Shown: in pieces, positions 44,773 through 57,112 of the stretch | Layout: each line of letters begins with the position of its first letter | How positions within the stretch are numbered: position 1 is the first letter of the stretch | DNA from: Eurosta solidaginis | Lineage: Eukaryota > Arthropoda > Insecta > Diptera > Tephritidae | DNA length: 64,000 nt | Direction of reading: 5' to 3' | Assembly: GCF_040869045.1 (NCBI RefSeq) | Contig: NC_090319.1 | Location: forward strand, 56,764,779 to 56,828,778 | Position numbers and translations under genes: made by a program | The notes under the pieces: model-generated | What the model was told of the DNA's origin: nothing | The model's input: the letters and a program-made list of their open reading frames with translations, nothing else | The model's database searches: none

Positions 44773-45494
44773 GTGTTATGCGGACCGTGCTTATTGGACG
44801 ATTTGCAGCCAGGGGATAAATTCGGCTGTATTCGAACCGAGCCTTTCCATACCATAAAATTTATTAAAAACATAATAGAAGGAACTTTGCCTGCGTATTT
44901 GAGGACTGATATAAAATATGTAAAAGATATGCACTCTATAAATACTCGTAACAAAAATGATTTTAATCTGCCGGCTTATAAAACTGAAGCAGACAAATGT
45001 AATCTGTATTATAAATGTCTTAAATTCTATAATGAACTACCGAATGATATTAAATCATGTCATTCCAATAAATTTAAACAAAAATTGTACAATTATTGCA
45101 GAACACTACCAATTTAGTGCTGGACAGGGGGCTTCCATAGCATCGATAGAAGTGCAGCGAAACTATACTGCTATGTAGCGCCAAGACTTCCAAGCTCTTG
45201 TACGCATACAAAAAAGGTTGCAGAAGCACATACTGAAACGCATCACTCGATTAACTCAGTGCATCGCCGTGCAGATGTTGCCTTCGCGCTTTACTAACAT
45301 GCGTAAAATCCCTACATACTACACAAGCACAACGCTTTGTTCGCATGATCTGGAAGTCTCCCATCCATAGTACTCCAAGGTAGGACATAGATGTAACTAT
45401 TCCAGATTGCATATTCCAGAAGACAATTATAAACATGTAAAATAGATTAGAGTTGGCTTAGGAAAGCCGTAATAAATAAATACATTACATTACA
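44773..45494 (+). mobile_element. LINE 3' end with (ATTAC)n tail
   Basis: 44773-45117 encodes MHSINTRNKNDFNLPAYKTE and FYNELPNDIKS, the pattern of the C-terminus of Jockey/CR1-type ORF2 (H-x-x-x-TR...W/YN-x-LP). After broken sequence the element ends 'aataaatacattacattaca'. Confidence 0.6.
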
Positions 45495-45629
45495 TTATAC
45501 CGGGCCACCTCGGGAAGTATTAATGTCCTTACCACAGTAAGGGGCGCTGCTGTGGCGAACGGTTCTTTCCCCGTATATATTACTGGACCGCTGAGCCCGC
45601 CTTGTCGGGCAGGTGGTCGTACGACCAAG

Positions 45630-48208
45630 ATGAACGACTCATTACCTGATTTCAATAAGGACGATGTAAAGAGAACTGAGTCGCATTCCAGGGACGACAA
45701 ATACGAATTAAGCGATGCGTCGGACTCGGGGAGCGAGAGTAGTGCTGATTCAATGAACTCCGTGTTGGAGAAGCACTGTAGAAGAGTGGAGAAGGGTACG
45801 GAGCAGAGGAAGTAAAAGAGCTCTCTCGCAGTACCGTTCAGCACTAAGAATTGTACAACGCTTGGGAGCAGTGGTCGACCCAACAGAAGTGGAGATCGAG
45901 CGCTTGGAATGGGCCCATGAAGCGGTAGAAGTAGGTCGAAGGCAGTTCAAAAGGTTCGCTGCGAGAAACCCTCGGTTCTGCAACCGGTACGCGGAGGAAG
46001 AAGCGTCGAATGGCAGAATGAAGAGGCAACGTTCGGCGGAAGGCGACAAGCCTGCTTACAAGAGGCAGAAAGAACCCAATCCTAGAGCCGCGAGGCAGGG
46101 TAGTCGCATAGACAAGACAAGTAGGCCCAAAGCTGTAAGACAGATGGGCTCCAATAGCGAGGTAGCAACTACCTCGAAAGCTGCGAGTAAGAGAGAAGTT
46201 CCAATTACGGAAGTAGGAGATAAGCTAAAGGGAGATAACGCTAAAACTCCGGCTTTCTCGGAGGCGCTAAAGGGAGTTAACGCTAACACTCCGGCTTTCT
46301 CGGAGGTGCCAAAGGGAGATAACACTAAGACGCCTGCTTTTCCCGAGAAGATGAGTGATGTGGCAAAGCAGTCACTGACTGTGGCGCTGGATGATCGTAG
46401 CAGTCCTTTCGGCACTGATGACATGATACGAAACTTTTATTCTCTCTCAATTCGTTTCCAGGAATGGGTCTTGAAGTTCATTCGATTGTAAACAAAAGTT
46501 CGTTCGTTTCCAAGAATGGGTCTTGAACATCAGATGGCTATAGAGTTGCCTAAACTAACCAAAAAACAAAAACTCCAAGAAATCCGGTCGGTTTCATTAT
46601 TTTCAAAAAATCAGCAAGTAAGGTGATAAAAACTTATTAAAATTTATAAAAAAGGCAGTTTTGTAGAAATATTTTGTGGTAGATAAGTGAAAAAATATGA
46701 AATAATATATTTCGATTGCGTTGCTTTGCTTTGTTGCGCTGGCACCGCCATAAGATAACAATGAACGGCTAGCCCCTTTTTCACTTTGATGCGACCAAAA
46801 TGGTTATGTACATACATATGTATATCCACATACAATAAAAAACGCAAAAAATTTATAAGAAATTACGAAATTAGATCACTTGATGAAGTATCTGCGTTGT
46901 CGTCCGCAAAAGGCTGTTAATTATACATGTTGCGTTAACCTATACGAATACCTACAATTTATCTCAGCTGTCAAAAGTGGAATGTTGCAACGCTCCACAA
47001 AAACCTGGCCTTTATGCATCCATTTACATCAATGCGAAGACTAAGAAGCTGACTTTTTCTCCAATCGAAAGCTGCTATCAAAACCCGTTTCGTGTGCAGC
47101 CCTTCGATGAAAGGTGTTGTCACTGATAAATTTTCCACGGCTGAAAAATAGTTATTTTTTCTTCGGATTTGTAATCCTGACAAAAATTCGAGTTTTTTGA
47201 TATCCCATTTGACAATCTTGAGTAAGTTTTCAGTGAAAATTATAAATTAAACCTTTACCATGTAAAATACCCCAAAGTTATTCTGAAATGCCCAAATTTG
47301 ATTTTGAGTATGATGGTATCTATGGCCAATATTATAAAAAATGCACATTTTCACGCGCTCTCAGAGAGCGAGAAGTTTCATATCATGCCATCTGTGCCTT
47401 TCGGACAAATGACTACTGAAAGGTGGAGATCTGTGGAAAGGGAGCTTTTAGCTTAATGCTTAAGATGATGCGGGAACAACCAAGTAAGCCCTTTCCAACC
47501 TTTGATTCGGGGGTATGGTATAATGGTGTGAATATGATAGCGTGCGACAACATAGCGAGCTTGCGGTGGCTGGAGGAAGTGGTTCCAAACCTCCAAAGGC
47601 AAGACACGAACGCGCGGTTTGAGGTGGTGGATAAAGCGCAAAACCCTACGGTACCAAAAGTTAAGGTATGGATACCATGCGTGATGAAGTCGGAGGATAC
47701 ACTGCGACTTCTGCAGAATCAGAATCCGAACATACCGACACATGATTGGAAGGTACTTACTGTATCTCGGCCCACCGAGGATGGTCAGTTCTACATCTTC
47801 CAAATAAACAAGCAGGCGGAGGATATTTTGTACACGCAGGTTGGCAAAATGTCCTTTGGCACTGGCAAAATCTACCTGCAACTCAGGAAAAGAAGTCCCG
47901 AGGATAAAAACCCTAACACGCTAGAGGTGGGCGAAGTCGAAAAGGACCTCAAAAGCCTAAGGGAAAGAAGACAGGTGGAGGTCCCCGACGTCACCACGAA
48001 CGTGCTAGAAGAGGACCAACCGCTAAATGGTGCAGTGACTCGCACAGAGGAACACCCGGCACAACAGTCACGAGAGGCTGAAGGGGACTTCGAATACTCT
48101 AAACCAAAAGGGCAAGGGGAGGACGACGACGTCACGACGCAGGTTCTGGAGGGGGACAAACAGCCCAATGGTGCTGCGAGTCCTACAGATACACCTCCAA
48201 CACAGTAA
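45630..48208 (+). pseudogene. RNase H LINE ORF1 (gag-like), interrupted
   Basis: Starts at about 45630 (MNDSLPDFNKDDVK), with a stop at about 45813, then the frame 45862-46412 with a Lys/Arg-rich part and a threefold peptide repeat of the type 'KTPAFSEALKGVNA'. After the inserted element the frame goes on from 47405 (MTTERWRSVEREL; RLMLKMMR-like) and through 47423-48208 with a DUF4780-like region (NMIACDNIASLRWLEEVV, VWIPCVMKSEDTLRLLQNQN, GKIYLQLRKRSPED). Its acidic tail overlaps the start of ORF2 by about 40 bp. Confidence 0.78.
46413..47396. mobile_element. hAT-like TIR element, 984 bp, non-coding
   Basis: Left CACTGATGACATGATACGAA and right end complementary to CACAGATGGCATGATATGAA. The 8-bp duplication CCTTTCGG is at 46405-46412 and 47397-47404. 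The left end also shows 'ttcgtttcc(a)aggaatgggtcttga' twice (about 46457 and 46502). No transposase. Confidence 0.88.
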
Positions 48209-51200
48209 AGTGGCGTCGAGCGAACTCCTCCTAACCCTTGAGGAGGGTTCGTTTGACGTGGCGCTGATCCAGGAGCCGTGGCTCTCATCGGGAGGAAAGG
48301 TTTCTGGACTTAGCGCGCGCGGATTTGACGTTTACTACGCGCAAACGGAAGGACGGGTGCGAGCTGTAGTAATGGTAAGGAAACAGCTGCATTCATATAC
48401 GCTGCCTAATTACACCACTGAGGATCTCGTAGCCGTGGCCGTTGAGCAAAAGAATAAGCAGGCATTTATCCTGGCGTCCTGCTACATGGCCCATGCTGCG
48501 GAGGTTCCACCGATGGAGTGCAAAAGGTTAGTACAGGGGGAAGGGCGCAAAGGGCGGTTGCCAACAGGGGAAATGTCCCTACATACATTGGTCCAACATC
48601 CAGCAATGTTCTGGATATTACATTGAGCTCCGAGCGTGATATATCAAGGTATGATTGGATGGTTCTTGATAAACCATCCTTCTCCGACCATGCGTATATC
48701 AGCTTCAGCATGCCCCTAAAGAAGGTAGAGAAGGGAGGAACCTTTAGAAACCCTAGGTCAACGAACTGGACTAAATTCCAGAAACATGTGGAAAAAAAAC
48801 TGGGACAACCCAAAGAGGTTGCTAATGTAGAGGTACTGGGGGAAAGAACGTGTATTACGGGAGTCCCTGTCGTGAAGACTTACCTCCGGTGTAAAACACA
48901 GATCAATGTCCGTTGATCTTCGGCCCAACAAGTTGGTACCAAATCGGTGAGCTGGGGTGTTCAAGTCAACCAGCCTTGGTTTGGCCGAGGAGGACTATCC
49001 ATCCTCCTCTTCCATTTTCGGGTAATGGCACCCGGTTACACGGCAACTCCACCGCGAGTTCCGTGCTTGCCTCAGAGTCCCTCTTTCATTGATTTTGATA
49101 TCTCGATATCTGATTAACAAGTTAACCAGATTGAGATATTGTGTTTTTGTCGCAATTTAGGAATGTGACGAACCTTTTCTGTCCTGCAGTGTTACAACAA
49201 TGTATAAATACATTGTTAACGACGGAGCTTGGTTTTGCTTAGATATTGCTTAAAGGGCCGCACTACGTTGACAAACAAAGTGAGCTTGGCATCCAATTAT
49301 GCTCCGTCTTAAAACACCATCACAATTTAAATCAAGGGATGTGACCAACCTTTTCCGCACACAGACCTGTGAGTGCCGAGTGCCCGCCTCAACAATGCCC
49401 CTCGACATCGCTTGAGGCCACACTACGTTGACAAACATTGTGTGCCATATTGTCTACTATTGGCTTCCATTTTTGCTACTAATTTCGCTCCAATTTCCAC
49501 TCAATTACGCAACAATTATGCACCGATTTGCCTCCAAATAAACTCCTACCACAATTAAGGGATGTGGCCAACCTTTTCCGCTCACAGACCTGTAAGTACC
49601 GAGTACCTGCCCCAGCAACATCTTTGCATTGCAGTCCGCCACACTGCAGTGATTTGACAACGTCAAATCTTGCCACATATAGGATATGGCCATCCACACA
49701 GCGAACGCCTCCTATTCGCTTACGCAGTCTAAAGCAGCCTCAAACATCTCAAAAGACGAGATGAGCACCGGCCCACTCGTACAATTATCGATTGTTTTTC
49801 GGCTGACGATATACATGCGTTCTTTCACCATCTTTCGTCAACTTATTTGCAGCATTTTGTCACAAATTAAGGGATGTGACCAACCTATCATCTGCCCCTC
49901 AGGGTCAGTTTCTCAATGAAATTGGGACTGCCGTGGCAAGCATGAGACCGAATTCCCTTGGGTCTTGGGTCCCCAAGGGAAAACAAGTCTACTCAGAGCG
50001 TGTGTCATAAGTGAACTCTATTTGAAACCACAGCCACCGCGATGCTCCCACAAGGGGGCCATCCCAGGACAGGAGGTGAGACCTGAGTACAAAGCATCGT
50101 TCGATGCAGTGCACCAGATCACACTGGCTTCTCCTGCTCCCGCGGTAGCAGTTTTTATAAAGACCTTGCCTAGGGTCTCACAGGGTGATACACCGCGTCC
50201 ACCCTGCTACCTTTCGAGTAAAACACCTAACTCATGGATTGGGTACCCATGGTATTATGGTCGCCTTTTACGACCGGTATACCTACCGTGGGCATATTCT
50301 AACCCCTAACCCACAGGGGGAGGGTACTGGAGGAGTCGAATGAATTCCTAACAAGGACGTTTATGACTGCGTATAACAAAGCTTGCCCTCTAAGAAGATT
50401 CAGAGGAAAAGCAAAGCCGCCATGGTGGAGCAATGAGCTGAGTCTTCTATGAAGACAGGTAAAAGAAATGTTTAAGCTCGCAAAGGCCGCGGAAAGCGAA
50501 GCGTGTCGGGACGAGTACAGGGATCTACTGAGGATCTACAACCGTTAAATTACAAGGGCGAAGAGAAACTCATGGAAAAGTTTCTGTACGGACATAGAGT
50601 GCTCCAGAGAAACAGCACGGTTGAAAAAAGTCCTAGCAAAGGGAAACATAGTCCAGGGGCTAATAAAGAAAGATAACGGGGAATGGTCACGTAATAGTGA
50701 GGAATCCCTTGAGGTGCGTGGATAGGGCGCTTCGGGATTTTCATACCTGTGCATCTAATGTCGGGTTGAAAGTCAATGCGGAGAAGACGGATATGGTCTT
50801 ATTAACAAAGAGGTACAAGGTCCCAAATTGGACCAGGCCTAAGTTAGTAGGTGACCTTACAGGAGAAACCTTGCATAAAATATCTAGGAATCATCCTAGA
50901 CAGTAAGCTGTCATGGAAGCTCAACGTGGAGGAGAGGGTCAAGAAGGCCTCAACGGCACTCTATGCATGCAAAAGAATGCTGGGGTGTACGTGGGGCCTA
51001 TCGCCCTCTTTTTCTCATTGGGTTTTTACAGCGATTGTAAGCCCTATTCTATACTATGGAGTTCTTGTTTGGTGGAAAGCCACACAAAAAACAACATACC
51101 TCAAAAAATTAGAGGGGGTATGCAGACTATCGATGCTTAGCATTACGGGAGCCCTGAAAACAACCCCGACGGCTGCACTGTATGCCATTCTGCACATCCC

Positions 51201-52268
51201 ACCTGTACACCTGGTAGCAAAGAACAAAGCGTTAACGACCGCAACTAGGCTCGGTGCTTCGGGGCAGCTTGAGCGCCGACCATATGGCCATAGTAGTATA
51301 GCGTCATCAATCACAAGACGAACAGACTACATGATTCCCTATCTGCGCTTCGAGGGAGATCTTAAGGCCACAATAGAGGTGGACGGTTGGCGCAAGGATG
51401 CGCAAATGGCGGACGAGGCGATACATGTGTACACCGATGGTTCCAAATTAGTGGAAGGAGTAGGGTCTGCGGTATACTGCGCTGATCCGGAAATAAGCAG
51501 ATCCTACAGGCTGCCGGATTACTGTAGCGTTTTCCAAGCGGAAATATTAACCGTAACCAAAGCAATAGAAACCCTGAAGGAGAATAGCTTAAGCTGCAAC
51601 CGTGTTAACTTTTATATTGACAGTCAAGCAGCAATTAAGGCAATAATTTCACATAGCACAGCATCTAAATGCGTGTTAGAGTGTAAGCAGTCTCTGGAGA
51701 GAATCGGGACAGGGAGAAGCATACATCTATATTGGGTCCCAGGGCATATGGGAATAGATGGGAATGAAAAAGCGGACAAACTAGCTAAGAAGGGCGCATC
51801 CCTTGAAGCTTGCTCCGTAGATGTCCCAATTAGATTGGGCGAGATTAAGCGAAGGCGAGAGGTGCACATGATCGACCAAGCGGAAAGGCGTGGGTTCAAG
51901 CGCGGGGCTGTAAAGTGTCGAAGATTATGTGTAGGTCTTACAACCTTAGCCTAACACAGTTGCTTCTATCATTAAAAAGAGAGGACTGTATACTCATGAC
52001 GGGTATTCTGACTGGACACTGCCTTCTGGCGTCACATGCCTTTAAATTAGGCTTGTTCAGTGATAGCAGATGTATGAAGTGCCGGTTGGAGCAGGAAACG
52101 ATCGAGCACGTTCTGTGCTCGTGCCCTGCACTTGCCAGGCTAAGACTCCAGATATTAGGAGTGATACAGCTGTCAGATCTAGAAGCAGCAAGTGGCTTAA
52201 TTCCTAGGAAGCTTCTAGTATTTGCCAAGAGGACGGAGTTATTTTATAACATAGGTCCTGGTTTTTGA
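48168..52268 (+). pseudogene. RNase H LINE ORF2 (endonuclease, RT thumb, RNase H), broken
   Basis: 48168 starts MVLRVLQIHLQHSK and then FDVALIQEPWL, an AP endonuclease N-terminus. After a deletion near 48530 it resumes NVPTYIGPTSSNVLDITL and SDHAYISF. Beyond the 48840-50322 insert comes AYNKACPLRRFRGKAKPPWW, then another deletion that removes the RT catalytic core. From about 50697 the frame has VGLKVNAEKTDMVLL. The longest open part, 50851-51954, carries the RT thumb (KYLGIILDSKLSW) and RNase H (HVYTDGSKL, FQAEI, FYIDSQAAIKA, LYWVPGHMGIDGNEKADKLA). The C-terminal Cys/His region (C-M-K-C...H-V-L-C-S-C-P) is in another frame to 52268. Confidence 0.85.
48840..50322 (-). mobile_element. 1.48-kb insertion with SINE S-like head and internal irregular repeats
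   Basis: GGTACTGG stands on both sides (48832-48839 and 50323-50330), and the LINE frame reads through when the insert is ignored. Its right end, on the minus strand, begins like the SINE S head (CCTGTGGGTTAGGGGTTAGA, GTCGTAAAAGGCGACCATAA). The body contains the phrase 'gggatgtg(a/g)ccaacctttt' at about 49336, 49559 and (partly) 49871, with an older version near 49152, and 'cactacgttgacaaaca' at about 49261 and 49422. No long frame. It may be a long SINE or another non-autonomous retroelement. Confidence 0.7.
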
Positions 52269-52494
52269 TAGGGTTTTTCAGTTTGGTCGTTAAAACAAGC
52301 TTCTGGTAACACTACGGACTCAATCAGTCTATGTGAGGTCCTCATGGACCGGCCAGTTCAACCTACCTAACCTACCTACCCGAAATCGGTTTGATTCTTG
52401 TAATTATGGCATGCCAATCATCAAATCTCCAATATAAAAAATTGTGGGTTTTACAAACTTAATTACTGCAGTTGTTGCCTATAGGATCCTTAAA

Positions 52495-52705
52495 GCGGCG
52501 GCCGCCGTGGTGTGATGGTAGAGTGCTCCGCCTACCACACCGAAGATCCTGCTTCACGCCCCGGGCAAAGCAACATCAAAATCTTAGAAACAAATTTTTT
52601 CAATTAGAATAAAATTTGGCTAAGCGGGATCGCCCCTTGGTAGTGTTTGGCAAGCGCTCCGAGTGTATTTCTGCCATGAAAAGCTTGCCAGTGAAAAGTC
52701 AGTAC
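52495..52705 (+). mobile_element. tRNA-derived SINE, 3'-incomplete
   Basis: Head GCCGTGGTGTGATGGTAGAG, then CTCCGCCTACCACACCGAAG, GCTTCACGCCCCGGG (B-box-like) and 'gtatttctgccatgaaaagc'. Homologous to the copy at 34515-34825 in the opposite orientation. The match stops at about 52705. Confidence 0.8.
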
Positions 52706-52945
52706 AGTTTCTTCAGAGATATTCACCTTTCTACATTCTACATTTCAAAAATCTTCCAAAATTTTATTATTTTCGTTTTAATTTTAACTGACAGAAATCA
52801 TTCGACTTCATTGGAAGCAAAAACTTTACTCTTGTTATATAAAAAATATACCTACAACTTTTGTGGTATCTACGTTTTCTTGCGAGATATAGTTATTTAG
52901 AGTGTTCAGTCCCTTTTAATATTGAAATTGTTTAAACTTTATAGT
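52706..52945. other. Unassigned stretch
   Basis: No feature recognised. Confidence 0.35.
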
Positions 52946-53315
52946 ATGGTTACCAGGGCATTTTTTAAGGATTTTTCACTAGGTGGCCAAAAGAAAAATA
53001 TCTCCTCGACATGACTGACCATACCGGTCAGCTTTTGAATATTGCCATTTTTGGTCCAAAAAAAAACATGCTGTGGCAACCGTGGTTGTGACTCACTCAT
53101 ACCAAAACATTTGCAATAAAACAAGTAATCCCAGGAATAGTTATTTTTCATATCCAACTTATTATATACTTGCCCAAAATTTTTTTATTATATGCTGACA
53201 AAAATCCTCGAGCACGTGCAGAATTTGTAGAATTTATATATGTCACGGAAGTCGTGAGTACCTATGTTCTTTTCCATATAAATCCTCATCGACAGTATAT
53301 TTGATGAACTATCAT

Positions 53316-55012
53316 TAGAGTTGGGATTCTACCGGGTATTTACCATTTTTATGGGTAAATACCGGGAAAATACCCGGAATATTCCTTTTTTGTATCTTTT
53401 TTTGGGGTATTTAAAAATCGTTTGAATTGAGGCTGCTTGGAATTACAATTCAGCAATTAAATTTATACGTCATTTGAAATTTAAAAAATTTCGTTTTGAT
53501 TTTAAACAAACAACCCAGCAAACACTCGGAGTCAACAATTAGTCTGAAAGGAGTCCAAACTTTGGATCGTTTGCACTCGTTATGAACTCATTTAGGAGCC
53601 TGAAGCGAATGCTATATGCTTATATTTTGCCTGTAACATAAGTCTTATACAGGCCTCCTTCCGATATCATATATTGGCGTCATATACTGCTAATTTTGAT
53701 CCTTTTAATGACACTATTTCAGGGCTTTTAGGAAGAATTTTTGACATATATCCGAAGCGAAAAACATAGGGGAGAAAATTGTTGTGATAAAACTCACATG
53801 AGGATAAGATAGAAATGAAATAAGTATTAGTTAAATTATTATTTATTTAGAATAAATTGTCGCAGAAAAATTTCAGAGTTTTTATTCCGGAGCTGCCTAG
53901 TTTATTAATTTTAATATTTTTCGTTTGTTTATAATTTCATCAAATCGGAGTCATAAAAGGCTCTCAGGTGATAGCATTTTTGAATCTTTTGAACCATATT
54001 AAACTCCAGAACTGTAAGAGAATATTTATAAGGGACACATATTTACCCAAACAAATCTACCCCTCAAACAGGCTCACGGCGCTCATAATTTAAGAATCCG
54101 AAACGAGTCCAAAATAAGTGGGCAATGTAGGAATCAGAAAAGCGTCGAAACGCGTAGTAGGGTACAAGAAAATTTAATTTTTGCCCTTTATTTAACGGCC
54201 TAAAAGCTCCTAACCTAGCATGCAAAAATTATCATTTATCAACTATTTATGTTCGTCACAGCGAGTTGAAAATGAATTACATTTGTACATTATTTTTACC
54301 CTTGCTATTCTTTTATTGTATAAGCATCGACTTTTTTCCGCTCATGGACGCTTCTCGACATTTTTAGTGTGACCGCAAAACTGTCACGCTCTGTCCAGGT
54401 GTGTCGAACTATATATGATCCCAATAACTGCTGACGATGCCTAATAAATAGGCCATATAGGTGTCAGATAATCAGAGTTTATTAGAGTTAAAAATGACGC
54501 CGGAGAGTTCCATTGGAGTATAATGTGAGCTGTTTAAACGCCTTTTAAGACTTATGTCGGACTCTTTTTTAGGCTCAAATGATATACGTTAATAGACTCA
54601 TATAGGACGACCATAACAAGGAGGAAATACATTGGTTTCGGTCTCCCAAATGAGCACATACCGACTGTAAACGCTCCAATTTAGATATTTTCCGACTCTT
54701 TTTCGACTTAAAATGTTTACTGGGTAAACTTAAATATTTGCAACGGCATGCATTATTGGCTAAATATTTTTGAAAAACGCTGGATTACAGATTAAAACTA
54801 ATTCAACCGATAGCATAATGGATAACTACCCGCCAATATAGGACAAATTGGGTACATTTTGGATTGAATTTGTGTGTTTGTTTCCCACATTTTCCAAAAG
54901 ATTATTTTTACCCTTATTTTGGGTAAATATTTGGGACTTTACCCATTTTTACCATATATAACCAATTTACCGGGTATTTACAATTTGGGTATTTACCCCT
55001 TTCCCATCTCTA
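53316..55012. mobile_element. TIR element with TAGAG(A/T)TGGGA ends, hAT-like
   Basis: Left TAGAGTTGGGA, right complementary to TAGAGATGGGA. Both ends are rich in the motif GGGTAAATACC or its complement. The expected 8-bp duplication is not visible. About 1.7 kb, non-coding. Confidence 0.55.
53514..54724. mobile_element. Innermost TIR element, CCCAG(C/T)AAACA ends
   Basis: Left CCCAGCAAACA, right complementary to CCCAGTAAACA, with 'gagtc' repeated inside both ends. 1.2 kb, with no transposase seen. Duplication not resolved. Confidence 0.5.
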
Positions 55013-55825
55013 AAGCATATATGACATTACTTTAATTTTGCTTGGATTCCAAGCTAAAAAAACTGACGAAACTTTATCGGAACTTCAAAACACAAAAACA
55101 ATTTCTATCATGAAAAAGCGATACCACTATTCCCCCATAATTAGTGAGTTTGGCATGTTTTTGTTTATGTATTACATTTTATTTTTACATTAACATTTTT
55201 AACAATAAAAACAATGCAAATAACACGCGAAAATTATTTCGGTCTCTAATGGTTTACTTTTTTCACACGAATGTTGATTTTAATTGTGTTTTTATGCACC
55301 AAATTTTCAAACTAAAAACAAAATTTTCATTTGTCAGAAAAAAATAAAGAAAAAACGGCCGAATGTCAAAAAAACCTATCGAAAAACAAACTGGCTCGTT
55401 CGTTTTTAATGAACTAGGTTGTATTTTTCTTGTATTTCGTTAGTTTTTTAAAATATAGTTTGCACACTTACACCGGTACTGAAGCCGCATTAGGAGGGAG
55501 TGCGGCAAAAAATTTAAGATAAAATACAAGAAAAAATACTCGAAAATAAAGTAGTGTCATATAGGTATAACTATCATTCATTCGTTGATAAATTTCTTCG
55601 ATTAGCACCAAAAACCTTCATTAGAATTAGCAAGTTATATATTTTTTGACATTTTGGGGAAATCATGTATGTTCAGAAAATTTCTAACATTATTTCAGTT
55701 AGGTGTTGTTCACGTATTTTCGAAATTTAGTTGTGGCCAGATTATGATTACTACGTGGCCACGGCGGACTACTACGTGGCCATTTGGCCACGTTCGTATT
55801 ACTTAAAAAATGCCCTGATGGTTAC

Positions 55826-56747
55826 GGCTAGGGCGTTATGGTATGACACTATTGACACTACAGTCAACATGCACAAAAAAATTAGAAACCAAAAGAATTC
55901 AGAAATGCCTACTCCTTCGGGTCAGAAACTTTGCGGTAATTCAGTTAGCAGCAATAAAACAATTGCCATAGATGAATGGATTTGCAACTCTTTGTTTCGA
56001 GAGAGCGCTGTCAAAATGCACATTTTTTATAACATTTATCAATGATGCCACTCCAAACAAAAATGAATAGATATGAAAATGGGGATTTTTGACATAAATT
56101 TCGGCGATTATAGTTTCAATCATCTAATAAAATGATAGTTGTAAAATATTTATTTCTTTAAACTTATTTTACAATAATACGACTAGTTAGAGTTAAATAT
56201 AAACAAATCTAAGTAAAATTTACATTTCAATTAAATTACTTAGTCAAATATTGTAACGCATTTAACTCGCAGTGAAAACCATATATTCTTTTGAAATTTC
56301 AGTAAATCGGACCTATGATATAACAGTTACCATTATTTAATGGATAGGGCTTATCCTACATGTCTGGCGTTCCAGGTTCTGTGATCAAAATGGACTGGTT
56401 GCATCGGGAGTTCATATTTACAAAACCTGTTTTTAGTGATAACTTTTGAATGGGAAATAATATTTACCCTCCGCCTTCGAACTAATAATATATAGACTAA
56501 ATTAAGTATTTTTATCCTTTTTCCCATAATTTTTGAACGCTATTCTACAGTTGTAGGTCAAACTAAAGTTTACCGAAATTTTTTGGCCGTTTTTCGTTTT
56601 GACTGGCACATTTTTTGTTCTGGCACCCGCTTCAGCTGGCGCAAGGGATTTATCTGTGATTGTTGCCAGCAACAACTAGAAGATAAATCCCTCGTGAGAG
56701 CGAAAATATGAGAGCGTAACCAAAAGATTCGTATCAATCTAATCTAT
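55826..56747. other. Unassigned stretch
   Basis: Immediately right of the hAT element. There are short 'gagagcg' phrases (about 56000 and 56695) like those in the 46413-47396 element, so it may hold worn relatives. No gene. Confidence 0.35.
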
Positions 56748-57110
56748 GACAATTGCCGTCTTTCAGTGAGTTTTACCGCTCCGGCTCACGCTCAATTCTC
56801 ACGGGAATGCTCTGGATTGTTGAGAGACTTGAGATGCAGATGTCGTGAAATTTTCGCACACGTGAAATGTGATAGGCAAATGTCGCCGCTGTTTTTCATT
56901 TAACTCATACGGCGAAAGGCTAAGCAGCGACATCTATTTTTGAAAAAGTAGGTATATTAAAGGCCGCGTTGCCAACCTAAAAAGAATTAACAAATTATCT
57001 GGCTTACAAATTGAACCAGACTTCTATCTGGATTTATCTGGCTCAAATCGTTGTTGTTGCTTTTACATGCAAAATTATTTATCTGGCTCAGGATTTTGCC
57101 ACCGGATGAT
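56748..57110. repeat. Unclassified ~365-bp dispersed repeat, copy 2
   Basis: Same orientation and landmarks as 12830-13199. No coding content. Confidence 0.7.
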
Positions 57111-57112
57111 AG

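Larger units (their letters stand above)
45495..52385 (+). mobile_element. RNase H-bearing LINE, long decayed copy with two insertions
   Basis: From just after the preceding LINE tail to an (ACCT)n-like 3' tail at 52355-52380. It contains ORF1, ORF2 (endonuclease pieces, RT thumb, RNase H, C-terminal Cys/His region), a 984-bp TIR element in ORF1 and a 1.48-kb insert in ORF2. Most of the endonuclease and the RT catalytic core are deleted. Confidence 0.85.
52954..55817. mobile_element. hAT element, 2.86 kb, non-autonomous, with nested TIR elements
   Basis: Both ends read CAGGGCATTTTTTAAG inward. The duplication ATGGTTAC is perfect (52946-52953 and 55818-55825) and fits nTnnnnAn. No hAT transposase frame remains in 52954-53315 or 55013-55817. 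The centre holds two more TIR elements, one inside the other. Confidence 0.92.

Noticed and set aside
45630..48208. Host gene coding for a Lys-rich nuclear protein
   Set aside because: The DUF4780-like region, overlap with an endonuclease ORF and RNase H downstream show that it is a LINE ORF1.
52495..52570. Functional tRNA gene at the tRNA-like head
   Set aside because: The same head occurs at 34825 joined to the same SINE body; the B-box is degenerate and no Pol III terminator follows directly.
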